Source: Bosea sp. Tri-49 (GTDB taxonomy: Bacteria; Pseudomonadota; Alphaproteobacteria; Rhizobiales; Beijerinckiaceae). From it: DNA of 64,000 bases. The stretch is from the NCBI RefSeq assembly GCF_003952665.1, contig NZ_CP017946.1, positions 2,232,001 through 2,296,000 on the forward strand, written 5' to 3'. Shown here piece by piece: positions 1-8,232 of the stretch; the stretch's first letter is position 1, and every line of letters begins with the position of its first letter. Below the pieces are notes generated by a model. That model did not search any database and was not told the DNA's origin. It saw nothing but the letters and a program-made list of their open reading frames with translations. Made by a program: the position numbers and the translations under genes.

Positions 1-2
1 AG

Positions 3-716
3 GGCGATGCTTCCCAGCTGATAGTCAACGGCATCACCATGGTCGGGGCGATCCTGACCAACAAGGCGCCGGTCAGTCTCGACCAGGTCACGCCGCTGGT
101 ACGCCTGACGGGCGATCCGCTCGTCATCGTCGTGCCGGAGAACTCGCCGCACAAGACGCTCAAGGACGTGGCCGCGGCCATCAAGGCCGATCCCTCGCGC
201 TTCATCTGGGCTGGCGGATCGGCCGGTGGAGCCGACCACATCCTCGCAGCACTCGCGACGAAGGCGGCCGGCAGCGATCCCGGCAAGCTCAACTACGTCG
301 CCTTCTCGGGTGGCGGCGAGGCGCTCGCCGCCATGCTCGGCGGCCGGGTGACGGCCGGCGTGTCGGGCTATGGCGAGTTCGAGAGCCAGATCAAGGCAGG
401 CAAGCTCAGGGCCATCGCCCTGTCCTCGGGCAAGCGCCTGGAAGGCGTGGATGTTCCGACGCTGAAGGAGCTCGGCATGGATGTCGAGGTCGTCAACTGG
501 CGCGCCGTGATGGCGGCCCCCGGCATCTCCGCCCAGCAGCGGCAGGAACTCACCGCCGTCTTCGACAAGATGGTCAAGTCGAAGGAGTGGACCGAGCTGC
601 TGAAGGTCCGCGGCTGGGACGATTACTACCTCGCCGGTGAGCCCTTCGCCGCCTTCCTCAAGGAGGAGCAGGTGCGCGTCGCCGACGTCCTGCGCTCGAT
701 CGGACTCGTCAAATAG
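3..716 (+). CDS. TTT-family (Bug/TctC) solute-binding protein, 5' end outside window
   Basis: The reading frame is open to the left edge, so the start and signal peptide lie upstream; 237 residues are visible. The visible part is typical of tripartite tricarboxylate transporter binding proteins: SLDQVTPLVRLTGDP, then a lobe with IWAGGSAGGADHILA and YVAFSGGGEALAAMLGGRV, and a C-terminal VPTLKELGMDVEVVNWRAVMAAPG block. Such proteins capture carboxylates in the periplasm for TctA/TctB membrane subunits. No tctAB is visible, so it may be an orphan or its partners lie to the left. The convergent orientation relative to nothing else and the GntR/FCD regulator just downstream suggest a locally regulated uptake system (inference). 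Confidence 0.9.
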   Translation, partial: GDASQLIVNGITMVGAILTNKAPVSLDQVTPLVRLTGDPLVIVVPENSPHKTLKDVAAAIKADPSRFIWAGGSAGGADHILAALATKAAGSDPGKLNYVAFSGGGEALAAMLGGRVTAGVSGYGEFESQIKAGKLRAIALSSGKRLEGVDVPTLKELGMDVEVVNWRAVMAAPGISAQQRQELTAVFDKMVKSKEWTELLKVRGWDDYYLAGEPFAAFLKEEQVRVADVLRSIGLVK

Positions 717-786
717 GCTTCGAATCGTCGCCCGGCTCGGGTAGATGCTCTCGTCGGCAGGCCGTGCAGGCCGGCGGGAGCGCATC

Positions 787-1689
787 GTGGCACGGGCGAG
801 CAGGCAGGATCTCGGAGAGACACTGGCGGCGAAGCTGCTCGGAGAGATCCGGGAATTGCGGCTCGCCGCCGGGACGCATCTGCGCGCCCAGGATCTCGCG
901 ACCCGTCTCGGCGTCTCGCGCTTCCCGGTGGGGCAAGCCCTTCAGCTGCTCGCCGGCAAGGGCGTGCTGCGCCACGAGCCTAACCGCGGCTATTTTGTCG
1001 CTCAGGGCGAGCCGGCCAGCGCAGAAGAGCTGGGCCTCGCCATCACCGACGGCCGCGACGCGATCTATTTCCGGATTGCCGAGGACCGTCTCGGGGGCTC
1101 GCTGCCCGACCAAATTACGGAAGCCGAGCTGCGCGAGCGCTACAGGTTGACGCGGGCCGAGCTCACGGCAGTGCTGACGCGCATCAGCTCCGAGGGCTGG
1201 GCCGAGCGGCGCGCCGGCTATGGCTGGACCTTTCTCCCGGTCCTGAACACGCCCGAAAGCTTGGAGCAGAGCTACCGGCTCCGTCTCGTCCTCGAGCCCG
1301 CGGCCCTGCTCGAGCCGGGCTACGATCTTCCACCCGAACAGATCGCGGCCTGCCGCCACGCCGAGGAGAGGTTGCTCGCCGGCGCCATCGAGACCGATTC
1401 CGCCGATGCGCTGCATGAGCGCGGAGTGCGCTTCCACGAGACGATCGTCGGTGCGAGCGGCAACCCGTTCTTCCTCGATACGATCAGGCGGCTCAATCGC
1501 GTGCGCCGCCTGCTCTCCTACCGCTCGATGCTGGACCGCAAGCGTTATCGCGCACAATGCGAGGAGCACCTGGCCATCCTCGACAGCCTCGCGCGCCGCG
1601 ATCAAGACGAGGCCGCCGCCCGGCTGCGCGCTCATCTGACCCATACTATCGAGAACCTGGCGCGCATTCGCCCGATCCTGTCGCGCTGA
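787..1689 (+). CDS. GntR-family transcriptional regulator with FCD domain
   Basis: A 300-residue DNA-binding regulator. Residues about 10-70 form a GntR-type winged helix (LGEIRELRLAAGTHL, then DLATRLGVSRFPVGQAL and LLAGKGVL). Residues about 100-150 (QITEAELRERYRLTRAEL, ISSEGWAERRAGYGW) look like a second winged-helix module. The C-terminal part is an FCD-type all-helical effector domain (RLRLVLEPAALL, FHETIVGASGNPFF, HLAILDSLARRDQDEAAARL). I chose the GTG at 787 because GGGAG ends 6 nt upstream; an in-frame ATG at 745 lacks such a site. It follows the TTT binding protein gene by 70 bp on the same strand and may control carboxylate uptake (inference). Confidence 0.88.
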   Translation: MARASRQDLGETLAAKLLGEIRELRLAAGTHLRAQDLATRLGVSRFPVGQALQLLAGKGVLRHEPNRGYFVAQGEPASAEELGLAITDGRDAIYFRIAEDRLGGSLPDQITEAELRERYRLTRAELTAVLTRISSEGWAERRAGYGWTFLPVLNTPESLEQSYRLRLVLEPAALLEPGYDLPPEQIAACRHAEERLLAGAIETDSADALHERGVRFHETIVGASGNPFFLDTIRRLNRVRRLLSYRSMLDRKRYRAQCEEHLAILDSLARRDQDEAAARLRAHLTHTIENLARIRPILSR

Positions 1690-1884
1690 TGCGTGCCGTT
1701 CCCACTGCGATCGCAGGCGAGCGTAATTACATTTTTTGTTATTAAAATGCCAAATCTACCCATCAGATTGGAGGGTTGGTCATGGTATGCCTTCCGCGCC
1801 GATGGCATCTATCGTGATGCACTCACGATGGCGATTGTTCGCGAATGAAGCTCCGCTGGTGCAGCGGCAACGGGAGGTGAAGCG

Positions 1885-2367
1885 GTGACTTGGTCGATCA
1901 TCGCAAAAGATGAGCGAACCGGAGGATTCGGCATCCTGTGTGCATCGAGGGCGCTGGCGGTTGGGGCGGTCGTTCCCTACGGAGCCGGCCGCAGCGGCGT
2001 GCTCGCGACTCAAGCCCTCGCCAATCCATTCTATGGCGTTGACGGCCTCCGAATGCTCCAGGAGGGCTGTGCCTCCACCGAGGTCGTCGCAGCCTTAATG
2101 GCTGCTGATGGCGGAAGCGACCAGCGCCAGCTTCATATCATCGATCGAGACGGGCGGCCCGCAGCCTTCACAGGGTCGGCTTGCATCGACTGGAGTGGCG
2201 ATATCACCGGGCCTCTCGTCTCCGTCGCTGGCAACATGCTCGCTGGACCACAGGTCGTCGAAGACACCCTGAAGACCTATCTGGATGCGTCCTCGCTCGA
2301 TTTCGACGAGCGCCTGATCGTCGCCATGGAAGCCGGAGAGCGGGCAGGAGGTGAAGGAGGCAGTTGA
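1885..2367 (+). pseudogene. DUF1028 protein, truncated at the C-terminus
   Basis: The GTG start at 1885 is preceded by GGGAGG with 7 nt spacing. The 160 residues match the start and middle of the DUF1028 Ntn-hydrolase-like family: WSIIAKDERTGGFGI, ASRALAVGAVVPYG, GVLATQALANPFYG, HIIDRDGRPAAFTG and VAGNMLAGPQVVEDT. Family members normally continue well past the AGE-x-AGGD-x-RG block; here the frame stops six residues after GERAGG. The next frame from about 2343 reads as an 18-codon protein tail (QEVKEAV...GYELPALM, stop near 2400), so a deletion may have fused two genes. It lies at the left boundary of an AT-richer segment. Function is probably lost. Confidence 0.72.
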
Positions 2368-2542
2368 TCGCGTGGGCTATGAACTGCCGGCGCTGATGTA
2401 ATCACGACCAGCTCGACTATCTCAGATGGCCTTTTTAGTCTATATTCCCAGAGAATGGCCGAACACGAAATATTCATAAAATCTCGCAAACTTCGAAAGC
2501 TTCTGATAGGCTCAAATTGCATGTCCGCTGAGAGGCATTCAA

Positions 2543-3247
2543 ATGGCTTATGATCCCGCAAAGCACGGCAACGCGGCACAGATTTTTCAATCTTTTGTAG
2601 CTTTCGGAACATTCATTGCAGCTGTTGGATTCGGTATTGCTTCTTGGTTTATATCTTTTGAGCTCAGGAATATTCAAATATCGGCTGCGGCGGACGCAGA
2701 GCGTGCGCGCGAGCTTGCTCGCGTAGAAGGCGCGCGAGCGCGCGATACCGAGGCTATCGGTCGCTTCGGCTCTCACACTGCAATCCTGAGAGCGGATATT
2801 CGCACAGGCATCTCATGCTTAATCGCGATGCGGCACTATAACACAAAGGAGACGAGCTACTACAATAGCTCTATAGAGAGTAAATCTGTTTACTTTTTTA
2901 ACCCGGATATATTTAATAGAGAGATCTTAAGTGAATCACCCGCTGATCGAGAGACTTCATTCGTGGAGAATGAGCGAAAAAAATGCATTCAAATTAATAG
3001 AGAAGAGATAACTAGCTATACAGTGCTTTCATTGAACAGCTATGAGACCCTTCTTTTGAGCTGGTCTCCCGATATAAACGCAGATAGAAAGAAATTATAT
3101 TATGATCAGATTGGATATAATCTTTGTTCTGAGAAAAGCGTGTTTAAGTTCTTATTTAAGGGAGGACCTGACAAGTTCATAAAGCAGGTAAGAGATGCAT
3201 ATCCGCAACTTGCTCTCTTTGTCAGCAACTGCCCGGCTAATACCTGA
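2543..3247 (+). CDS. Hypothetical single-pass membrane protein in AT-rich island remnant
   Basis: A 234-residue protein of no family I recognise. Residues about 14-36 (FQSFVAFGTFIAAVGFGIAS) form one hydrophobic segment, followed by an Ala/Arg/Glu-rich helical stretch (about 48-75) that could form a coiled coil, then a 150-residue polar domain with four or more cysteines. Base and codon use are clearly AT-richer than the flanking chromosome (many AAA, TAT and ATT codons), which argues for horizontal acquisition. It sits between the truncated DUF1028 gene and a phage portal fragment. The topology (short N-terminal anchor plus soluble domain) is compatible with an accessory or defence-related protein but nothing specific supports that. 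Confidence 0.6.
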   Translation: MAYDPAKHGNAAQIFQSFVAFGTFIAAVGFGIASWFISFELRNIQISAAADAERARELARVEGARARDTEAIGRFGSHTAILRADIRTGISCLIAMRHYNTKETSYYNSSIESKSVYFFNPDIFNREILSESPADRETSFVENERKKCIQINREEITSYTVLSLNSYETLLLSWSPDINADRKKLYYDQIGYNLCSEKSVFKFLFKGGPDKFIKQVRDAYPQLALFVSNCPANT

Positions 3248-3382
3248 CGCATGGTTATAAATTCTGTGAGAGAGACAGGCCACGCTGTTGACACTCGATT
3301 GTAGGATTAATTTCCTATTTCTATTGCATCCCGACTCCACTCATGAGAGAATCTTCGCTGTTAAGTCAGTGAAGGTCGAGTT

Positions 3383-3739
3383 GTGTTTCGCGAGTTCGCC
3401 GGCAGTGTAAAGAAGTCGCTCGGTTTCGGCATCGAAGGGAAGCCCATCCCTCTTTCCGACACCGCCTTCCCCGAGCTAATCGGATCACTGCCGACTGTCT
3501 CCGGTGTCTCGGTCAACGCTCACACCGCGCTTCACGTCCCCGCCGCTCTTCAGGCCGTGCGCCTTATCGCCGAAACGGTCGGCTCCCTTCCTTGCAAGTT
3601 CTATCGAGACGCTGACGGCAGCAAAGACGCCGCGAAGGATCACGCCGGCTATCGGCTGGCGCATCGCTACGTCAACGGCTGGACGACATCCGGTCATACG
3701 GATGTCGCAGCGGGTTATTCGATCCCGCCCTCTCCATAG
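3383..3739 (+). pseudogene. HK97-type phage portal protein, N-terminal fragment
   Basis: The first ~100 residues match the start of HK97-family portal proteins: NAHTALHVPAALQAVRLIAE, then ETVGSLPCKFYRD and a YRLAHRYVNGWTT block. Family proteins are about 400 residues; here homology stops at about residue 102 and an unrelated tail (SGHTDVAAGYSIPPSP) leads to a stop. The start is GTG 3383 with GAAGG upstream. No terminase, protease or capsid gene accompanies it, so this is a prophage relic in the segment that ends at tRNA-Ser. Confidence 0.75.
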
Positions 3740-3861
3740 CGACGCTCAAAACCCCTGCCATCCTTTTCACCGCTCAGGATGCTTCTGTTAGTTCCCGCAC
3801 TGGCTTTCTAATAGGCCAACAAACATCCATGATTGAAACCGAAGAATGCGGAGGATGGGTT

Positions 3862-4302
3862 TTGTCTCGACGGCTGTTATTCGCGCTTGCAGCGTTCATC
3901 CAAGCGCAGGCTGCGTTCGCTCAGAGCATCGACGGCTTCAGTTCCGGAATGACGTTCGCCGCAGCGCAAAATCTTTTCGCAAACTGGAAGGAGCCGATAA
4001 ATAAAATTGACGGCATCAGCAGCGACCGCTGGCAGTCTTACCACGCTGGGAACAGTCCGATTATTTCATTCTGTGACGGATTGATCGCCGCTGAGTTAAA
4101 GCGATCCATCAGTAACGTGCATGAATTCTCTGCGATTGTTTTGTCTAAATCAAAGACACTTGGCCCGCCCACTGTCAGCACCCGACAATACTACAATGCC
4201 GGCGAACAGATTTCTTCTCTTGAATTTGTTTGGGGGAAAGGCTCGGGCTTTAGCGAGGAGGCTTGGCTTGTTCAGGGAGCAGGTCTGGGCCTTTCCATTT
4301 AG
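3862..4302 (+). CDS. Hypothetical secreted protein
   Basis: A 146-residue orphan with a clear Sec signal peptide (SRRLLFALAAFIQAQAAFA, cleavage before QS). I chose the TTG at 3862 because GGAGG lies 7 nt upstream and it puts the signal peptide at the N-terminus; the ATG at 3829 adds 11 residues without a ribosome binding site. The mature part has a single cysteine (SFCDGL) and resembles small periplasmic orphans of Rhizobiales. It lies inside the degraded mobile segment next to tRNA-Ser. No function can be assigned. Confidence 0.55.
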   Translation: MSRRLLFALAAFIQAQAAFAQSIDGFSSGMTFAAAQNLFANWKEPINKIDGISSDRWQSYHAGNSPIISFCDGLIAAELKRSISNVHEFSAIVLSKSKTLGPPTVSTRQYYNAGEQISSLEFVWGKGSGFSEEAWLVQGAGLGLSI

Positions 4303-4438
4303 CTTTCGTTCTTCGACGAGAATCACAAGTGCCGACGGTAGTCGGCTAGGGACACCTACATAGAAGCCGCCACAATTTTGCTACACAATCGAATACGACT
4401 GCCAAGCTAAGATCTTGAGATTTATGGCAAAAAATGAA

Positions 4439-4529
4439 TGGCGGAGACGGAGGGATTCGAACCCTCGATACCCTTGTGGGGTATGCTCATTTAGCAAACG
4501 AGTGCCTTCAGCCTCTCGGCCACGTCTCC
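4439..4529 (-). tRNA. tRNA-Ser (GCU)
   Basis: On the minus strand a 91-nt cloverleaf is visible: 7-bp acceptor GGAGACG/CGTCTCC with discriminator G and encoded CCA (4439-4441), anticodon loop TTTGCTAA giving anticodon GCT, a long class II variable arm (ACCCC/GGGGT) and a GGTTCGAATCC T arm. Its 3' end faces the degraded mobile segment at 2.4-4.4 kb, as expected for integration into a tRNA 3' end. Confidence 0.96.
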
Positions 4530-4624
4530 GTTGGAAGGCTCTATGCCCGATCGCGACCCGCTTTGACAAGCCATCAGGACGTGCGATCGACAGGCATGAG
4601 GAAGATCGCCTCGATCAACACGCT

Positions 4625-4819
4625 TCAATGGCCGCGGGCGCGGTCGATGCGCTCGATCCAGGCCATGGCTTCGCCCAGCGTCGGAAAGACCGGACCCGGC
4701 ATCGCCGCATCCTCGGCCTCGTTCAAGCCGAAGCGGATGCCATAGCCGTCCGCCTCGCGCCGAATCGCGATCAGGGACGGCTTGGCGAAGGACTGCGTAG
4801 CGGGTTCGGCGATTGGCAT
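4625..4819 (-). CDS. Small hypothetical protein
   Basis: A 64-residue protein: a Pro-Ser rich start, then SLIAIRREADGYGIRFGLNE and FPTLGEAMAWIERIDRARGH. The sense frame has the strong third-position GC of real genes here, and the pattern (beta strand, then an amphipathic helix ending in a basic tail) resembles many small rhizobial proteins of unknown role. ATG 4819 is taken with GGGAC upstream; a TTG at 4825 is an alternative. It stands alone between tRNA-Ser and a palindromic repeat. Confidence 0.5.
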   Translation of the reverse strand: MPIAEPATQSFAKPSLIAIRREADGYGIRFGLNEAEDAAMPGPVFPTLGEAMAWIERIDRARGH

Positions 4820-4897
4820 GGACAAGTCCCGTTCGATCGCCGGAGAAAACGGCCCCGCGCCTGAACGGTTCCCGAACGGCGCGTTCAGGAGAAAGTG

Positions 4898-4986
4898 CCG
4901 TCATTGCGAGAAGCGAAGCGACGAAGCAATCCAGGAGACGTAGAGCGTTGCCGCTCTGGATTGCTTCGCTACGCTCGCAATGACGG
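4898..4986. repeat. Intergenic palindromic repeat, CCGTCATTGCGAG type
   Basis: Outer arms CCGTCATTGCGAG (4898-4910) and CTCGCAATGACGG are perfect 13-bp inverted repeats. Inner arms (GCGACGAAGCAATCCAG and CTGGATTGCTTCGC) pair with a 2-nt bulge. The whole element can fold into one long hairpin. Elements with this core are common intergenic repeats in Bosea/Bradyrhizobium-like genomes (recollection). Confidence 0.85.
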
Positions 4987-4993
4987 GAAAATG

Positions 4994-5021
4994 AAAAAGG
5001 GCCCGCGGCACGCCGCAGGCC
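4994..5021 (-). terminator. Rho-independent terminator of the livK-like gene
   Basis: Reading on the minus strand after the stop at 5049, GGCCTGCGGC pairs with GCCGCGGGCC (one G-U pair) and is followed by C and five T residues (4994-4998 on the plus strand are A). Confidence 0.75.
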
Positions 5022-5048
5022 GCTTCCCTCAGTCCTGGATCGTGTTCG

Positions 5049-6161
5049 TCAGTCGGCCGCGACGATCTTGCCGGCTTCCCACTTGTACATGGAGAAGCTC
5101 GGCGAGCTCAGATCGCCGGTCTTGCCATAGGTCAGCGTGCCGATCGCGGTCTTGGCCTCGAGGCCGGCCTTCAAGGCCTTGGCGACCGCATCGGCCTTGG
5201 CGTCCTTGCCGACCTTCTCGATGCCGGCCTTCAGCACCTCGACGGCGGCGTAGGCGTTGAGCGTGAAGGCCTCCGGCGGGATGCCCTTCTCCTTCAGCAC
5301 CGCCACCGCCTCGGCCGAGGCCGGGTTCTTCAGCGCATCGGTCGCGTTGGTGAAGAGCGTGCCGGCCGCGGTGTCACCGCCGATCGCCCAGAGCTCGGTG
5401 TTGGACAGCCCCTCGCCGCCGATGATCGTCGCCTTCACGCCGGCATCGTGCAACTGGCGGGCAAGCAGGCCGCCCTCAGGGTGGTAGCCGCCGAAATAGA
5501 TCAGCTCGGCGCCGCCCGACTTCAGCCGGGTGATCACCGCCGCGAGATCCTTGTCGCCCGGATTCACCGTGAGATAGGCGACCTCGGTGATGCCGCCGGC
5601 ATTGATGCCCTTCTTGAAGGAATCGGCGAGACCTTTGCCATAGGTGCCCTTGTCGTGGACGATGGCGACCTTCTTGGCCTTCAGGTTCTTCAGGACGTAG
5701 TTGGCGGCGACTTCGGCCTGCTGGTCGTCGCGGCCGCAGGTGCGGAAGACATTGCTGAGACCGCGATTGGTCAGGGCCGGCGAGGTCGCGGTCGGCGTCA
5801 CCATCAGGACCCCGCTCTCGGCGAAGACGTCGGAGGCGGCCATCGCGACGCCGGAGGTCACCGGACCGACGACGAAGCGAACCTTGTCGCCAACCAGGAG
5901 GTTGGCGGCCGAGACGCCCTGCTTGGGGTCGCCGGCATCGTCGGCGAGCTTGAGGACGACCTTCTCGCCCCCGATGCCGCCCTTCTTGTTGATGGCGTCG
6001 ACCGCGGCCTGGGCGCCGTTCTTGACCTGGTCGCCATAGGCGGCGACGGCGCCGGTCAGCGGCGCGAGCAGGCCGATGGTGATGTCAGCGCGTGCCGGGG
6101 CGCCCGCGAACACCGCCGCGGCGAAGGCTGTTCCGATGAGGAATCGGGCTTTGAGCGTCAT
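5049..6161 (-). CDS. Branched-chain amino acid ABC transporter substrate-binding protein (LivK-like)
   Basis: A 370-residue periplasmic binding protein of the Leu/Ile/Val family. It has a Sec signal ([23 protein letters not shown]), then the family start [37 protein letters not shown], and [20 protein letters not shown]. The ligand-binding segment includes [13 protein letters not shown] and [21 protein letters not shown] 6161 is chosen since AGGAG lies 8 nt upstream and the signal peptide begins there; an ORF extending to 6299 has no supporting site. The livHMGF permease and ATPase genes are absent here, so it probably serves a transporter encoded elsewhere. The exact ligand is unknown. Confidence 0.93.
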   Translation of the reverse strand: MTLKARFLIGTAFAAAVFAGAPARADITIGLLAPLTGAVAAYGDQVKNGAQAAVDAINKKGGIGGEKVVLKLADDAGDPKQGVSAANLLVGDKVRFVVGPVTSGVAMAASDVFAESGVLMVTPTATSPALTNRGLSNVFRTCGRDDQQAEVAANYVLKNLKAKKVAIVHDKGTYGKGLADSFKKGINAGGITEVAYLTVNPGDKDLAAVITRLKSGGAELIYFGGYHPEGGLLARQLHDAGVKATIIGGEGLSNTELWAIGGDTAAGTLFTNATDALKNPASAEAVAVLKEKGIPPEAFTLNAYAAVEVLKAGIEKVGKDAKADAVAKALKAGLEAKTAIGTLTYGKTGDLSSPSFSMYKWEAGKIVAAD

Positions 6162-6348
6162 GTGCGTCTCCTCTTTAGCCATACAATTTTTGCGTGCGAC
6201 CCAACCCGAGGATCGCCTGCGACCTGTATAAGCCAGTGCGAGGCGACGCGGCACTGCGTGGCGCGTTTCTGAGCAGATGCAAAAATGCATGGCAGGCATG
6301 ACGCCGCGCGCCCGCCGCCGTTAGATCGACCCAACTCCTCGTACGAAC

Positions 6349-6375
6349 AAAAAACGCGGTGGCATGGCCACCGCG
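6349..6375 (-). terminator. Rho-independent terminator after the SRPBCC gene
   Basis: CGCGGTGGC (6355-6363) and GCCACCGCG (6367-6375) form a perfect 9-bp stem with a 3-nt loop. On the minus strand it is followed by six T residues (A run 6349-6354). It isolates the SRPBCC gene from the downstream livK-like gene. Confidence 0.85.
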
Positions 6376-6411
6376 ATTATACTGATAGCGCTCCGGTGCG
6401 AGCCGGACGCG

Positions 6412-6855
6412 TCAGTTCCAGTCGTCGATCTTGACGTCGTTCGGGTAGGGAGCGCCCCGGCCGGTTTCGACCAGCGACTTCATGCTCAGCAGGAACACGC
6501 CCCATTTCGTGCTGCAATGGTGCATGAACTCGATCGGCTCCTTCCAGCCCTCGTGCTTGAAGAGGATGATCGTGTATTCGCCCTCCTGCCGGATATCGAA
6601 GCTGACCTTCGTGCCGATCCATTCGGCGGGACCATCGACCACCTCCCAAAGCACGCGCTTGCCCGGAGCAAGCTCGATCACCTTCATGTCGAAGAAGCCG
6701 CGCTCGCCGAACTGGAAGTGAACGACGCCATCGATCTTGCTGTCGCCACGCGTTTCGTCCGTCCACCAGTGCGACAGGCCGTCGATGGTGGTCAGCGCCT
6801 TATAGACTGCCTCGGGGGAAGACTTGATTCCGACTCTGTGCAGGATGTCCGGCAT
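6412..6855 (-). CDS. SRPBCC / AHSA1-like protein
   Basis: A 147-residue START-fold protein. It opens with ILHRVGIKSSPEAVYKAL, followed by LSHWWTDETRGD and GPAEWIGTKVSFDI, and ends with HHCSTKWGVFLLSMKSLVETG, the usual C-terminal helix of AHSA1-type (activator of Hsp90 ATPase homology) proteins. Such proteins bind hydrophobic ligands in a deep cavity; the ligand is unknown. GAGGAGATCATC precedes the ATG, the same leader seen before the beta-propeller gene at 8233. It is transcribed divergently from the winged-helix gene at 6974, so the 118-bp gap may carry shared control sites. Confidence 0.88.
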   Translation of the reverse strand: MPDILHRVGIKSSPEAVYKALTTIDGLSHWWTDETRGDSKIDGVVHFQFGERGFFDMKVIELAPGKRVLWEVVDGPAEWIGTKVSFDIRQEGEYTIILFKHEGWKEPIEFMHHCSTKWGVFLLSMKSLVETGRGAPYPNDVKIDDWN

Positions 6856-6973
6856 GATGATCTCCTCTTGTCAGGTGCCAGCGACGTGCCGTCTGGCCGT
6901 CGTGAGGAGATGAACTAGAGGCAGGGCGGCAGGGAGCGGGAGTGACAAGCTTGACGGGATTCGAAAGCTCGGC

Positions 6974-8194
6974 ATGGACACGCTGATCACAGCTGCCGGG
7001 CGGGCGCTGGCCGCAGGCGATCCGTTCGCCGCGCTCAACCGCATCGCCCTGCGCGAGGATGCGCCGGCCTTGGCGCTGCGCGGTATCGCCATGGCGCAGC
7101 TCGGCGATCTTCCCAGGGCCAAGGCGCTGCTCAAGCGTGCCGGCCGGGCCTTCGGCGCGCGCGAGCCGGTGGCACGGGCCCGCTGTGCCGTCGCCGAAGC
7201 CGAGATCGCCCTGGTCTCGCGTGATCTCGGCTGGCCGGCGAAGGCGCTCGATGCGGCGCGCGCAGTGCTCGAAGCGCATGGCGACCGCCTCAACGCTGCC
7301 CATGCCCGCACGATCGCGGTCCGCCGGCTGCTGTTGATCGGCCGGCTCGGCGAGGCCGAGCGCCTGCTCGCCGGTTTCGACGATAAAGCGCTGCCGCCAG
7401 CGCTGGAAGCAGCGCGGGCGCTGGCCATCGGCGGCATCGCACTGCGGCGGCTGCAGGCCGGGGCGGCCCACGCAGCATTCACGCTTGCGGCGGATGCGGC
7501 GCAGCGCGCCCGCATTCCGGCGCTGGTGGCCGAGGTCGAAGCCGCTGCGCATGTACTGGAGACACCGGCGGCACGGCTGATTACACAGGGCGAGGAGCGC
7601 CCGCTGATGCTGGGCGAGATCGCGGCGCTGCTTTCCTCGGGGAGCTTCGTGGTCGATGCCTGCCGCAATGTCGTGCGCGAAGCCGGCACCGCTGTTCCGC
7701 TGGCGACGCGACCGGTGTTGTTCGCCCTCGCCCGCACCCTGGCGGAGGCCTGGCCTGCGGATGTCTCGCGCGAAGTGCTGCTGAGGCGCGCCTTCCGAGC
7801 CAAAGAAGCCGACGAGTCGCATCGCGCCCGTTTGCGGGTCGAGATCGGCCGGCTGCGCGCCGAACTGCATGGGCTCGCCGAAATCAACGCGACCAAGCGC
7901 GGCTTTGCCCTGAAACCGCACCGGGCGGGCACGGTCGCGGTGCTGGCGCAGCCGCTGGAAGAACCGCATGCCGACGTGCTCGCTTTGCTCGCCGATGGCG
8001 AGGCCTGGGCGAGTTCGGCGCTGGCCCTGGCGCTCGACGTCAGCCAGCGCAACATGCAGCGCGCGCTCGAGACGCTGGCTGGGGCCGGCAAGATCCAGTC
8101 CTTCGGCAAGGCGCGGGCGCGGCGCTGGCTGACGCCGCCGGTGCCGGGTTTCCCGACAGCCTTGTTACTCCCGGCTCCGCTGCCGGATGGCTAA
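6974..8194 (+). CDS. Helix-turn-helix regulator with TPR-like helical N-terminus
   Basis: A 406-residue protein. Residues 1-200 are repeated Ala-rich helix pairs reminiscent of TPR/SEL1 arrays (AAGRALAAGDPFAALNRIAL, AKALLKRAGRAFG, LAIGGIALRRLQAGAA). Around residues 205-300 a region with RPLMLGEIAALL and LLRRAFRAKEADESHRARLR includes a two-component-like winged helix (LRVEIGRLRAELHGLAEINATKRGFAL resembles OmpR/CadC recognition helix and wing). The last 80 residues (LLADGEAWASSALALALDVSQRNMQRALETL) form a second winged helix ending in RARRWLTPP. It lies between the divergent SRPBCC gene and the co-oriented beta-propeller gene and probably regulates them (inference). Confidence 0.72.
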   Translation: MDTLITAAGRALAAGDPFAALNRIALREDAPALALRGIAMAQLGDLPRAKALLKRAGRAFGAREPVARARCAVAEAEIALVSRDLGWPAKALDAARAVLEAHGDRLNAAHARTIAVRRLLLIGRLGEAERLLAGFDDKALPPALEAARALAIGGIALRRLQAGAAHAAFTLAADAAQRARIPALVAEVEAAAHVLETPAARLITQGEERPLMLGEIAALLSSGSFVVDACRNVVREAGTAVPLATRPVLFALARTLAEAWPADVSREVLLRRAFRAKEADESHRARLRVEIGRLRAELHGLAEINATKRGFALKPHRAGTVAVLAQPLEEPHADVLALLADGEAWASSALALALDVSQRNMQRALETLAGAGKIQSFGKARARRWLTPPVPGFPTALLLPAPLPDG

Positions 8195-8232
8195 ACCCTG
8201 TCTCGGTCCAACCGAACAGAGGAGATCATCCC

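Noticed and set aside
2340..2400. Attachment-site repeat of the tRNA-Ser 3' end
   Set aside because: No stretch matching the tRNA 3' end (GGATTCGAACCCTC side) was found around the left border by eye.
4415..4864. ORFs running through tRNA-Ser
   Set aside because: They cross the tRNA gene on the opposite strand and contain tRNA-derived sequence.
5448..6272. A 274-codon plus-strand ORF
   Set aside because: Antisense to the LivK-like gene; composition typical of GC-rich shadows.
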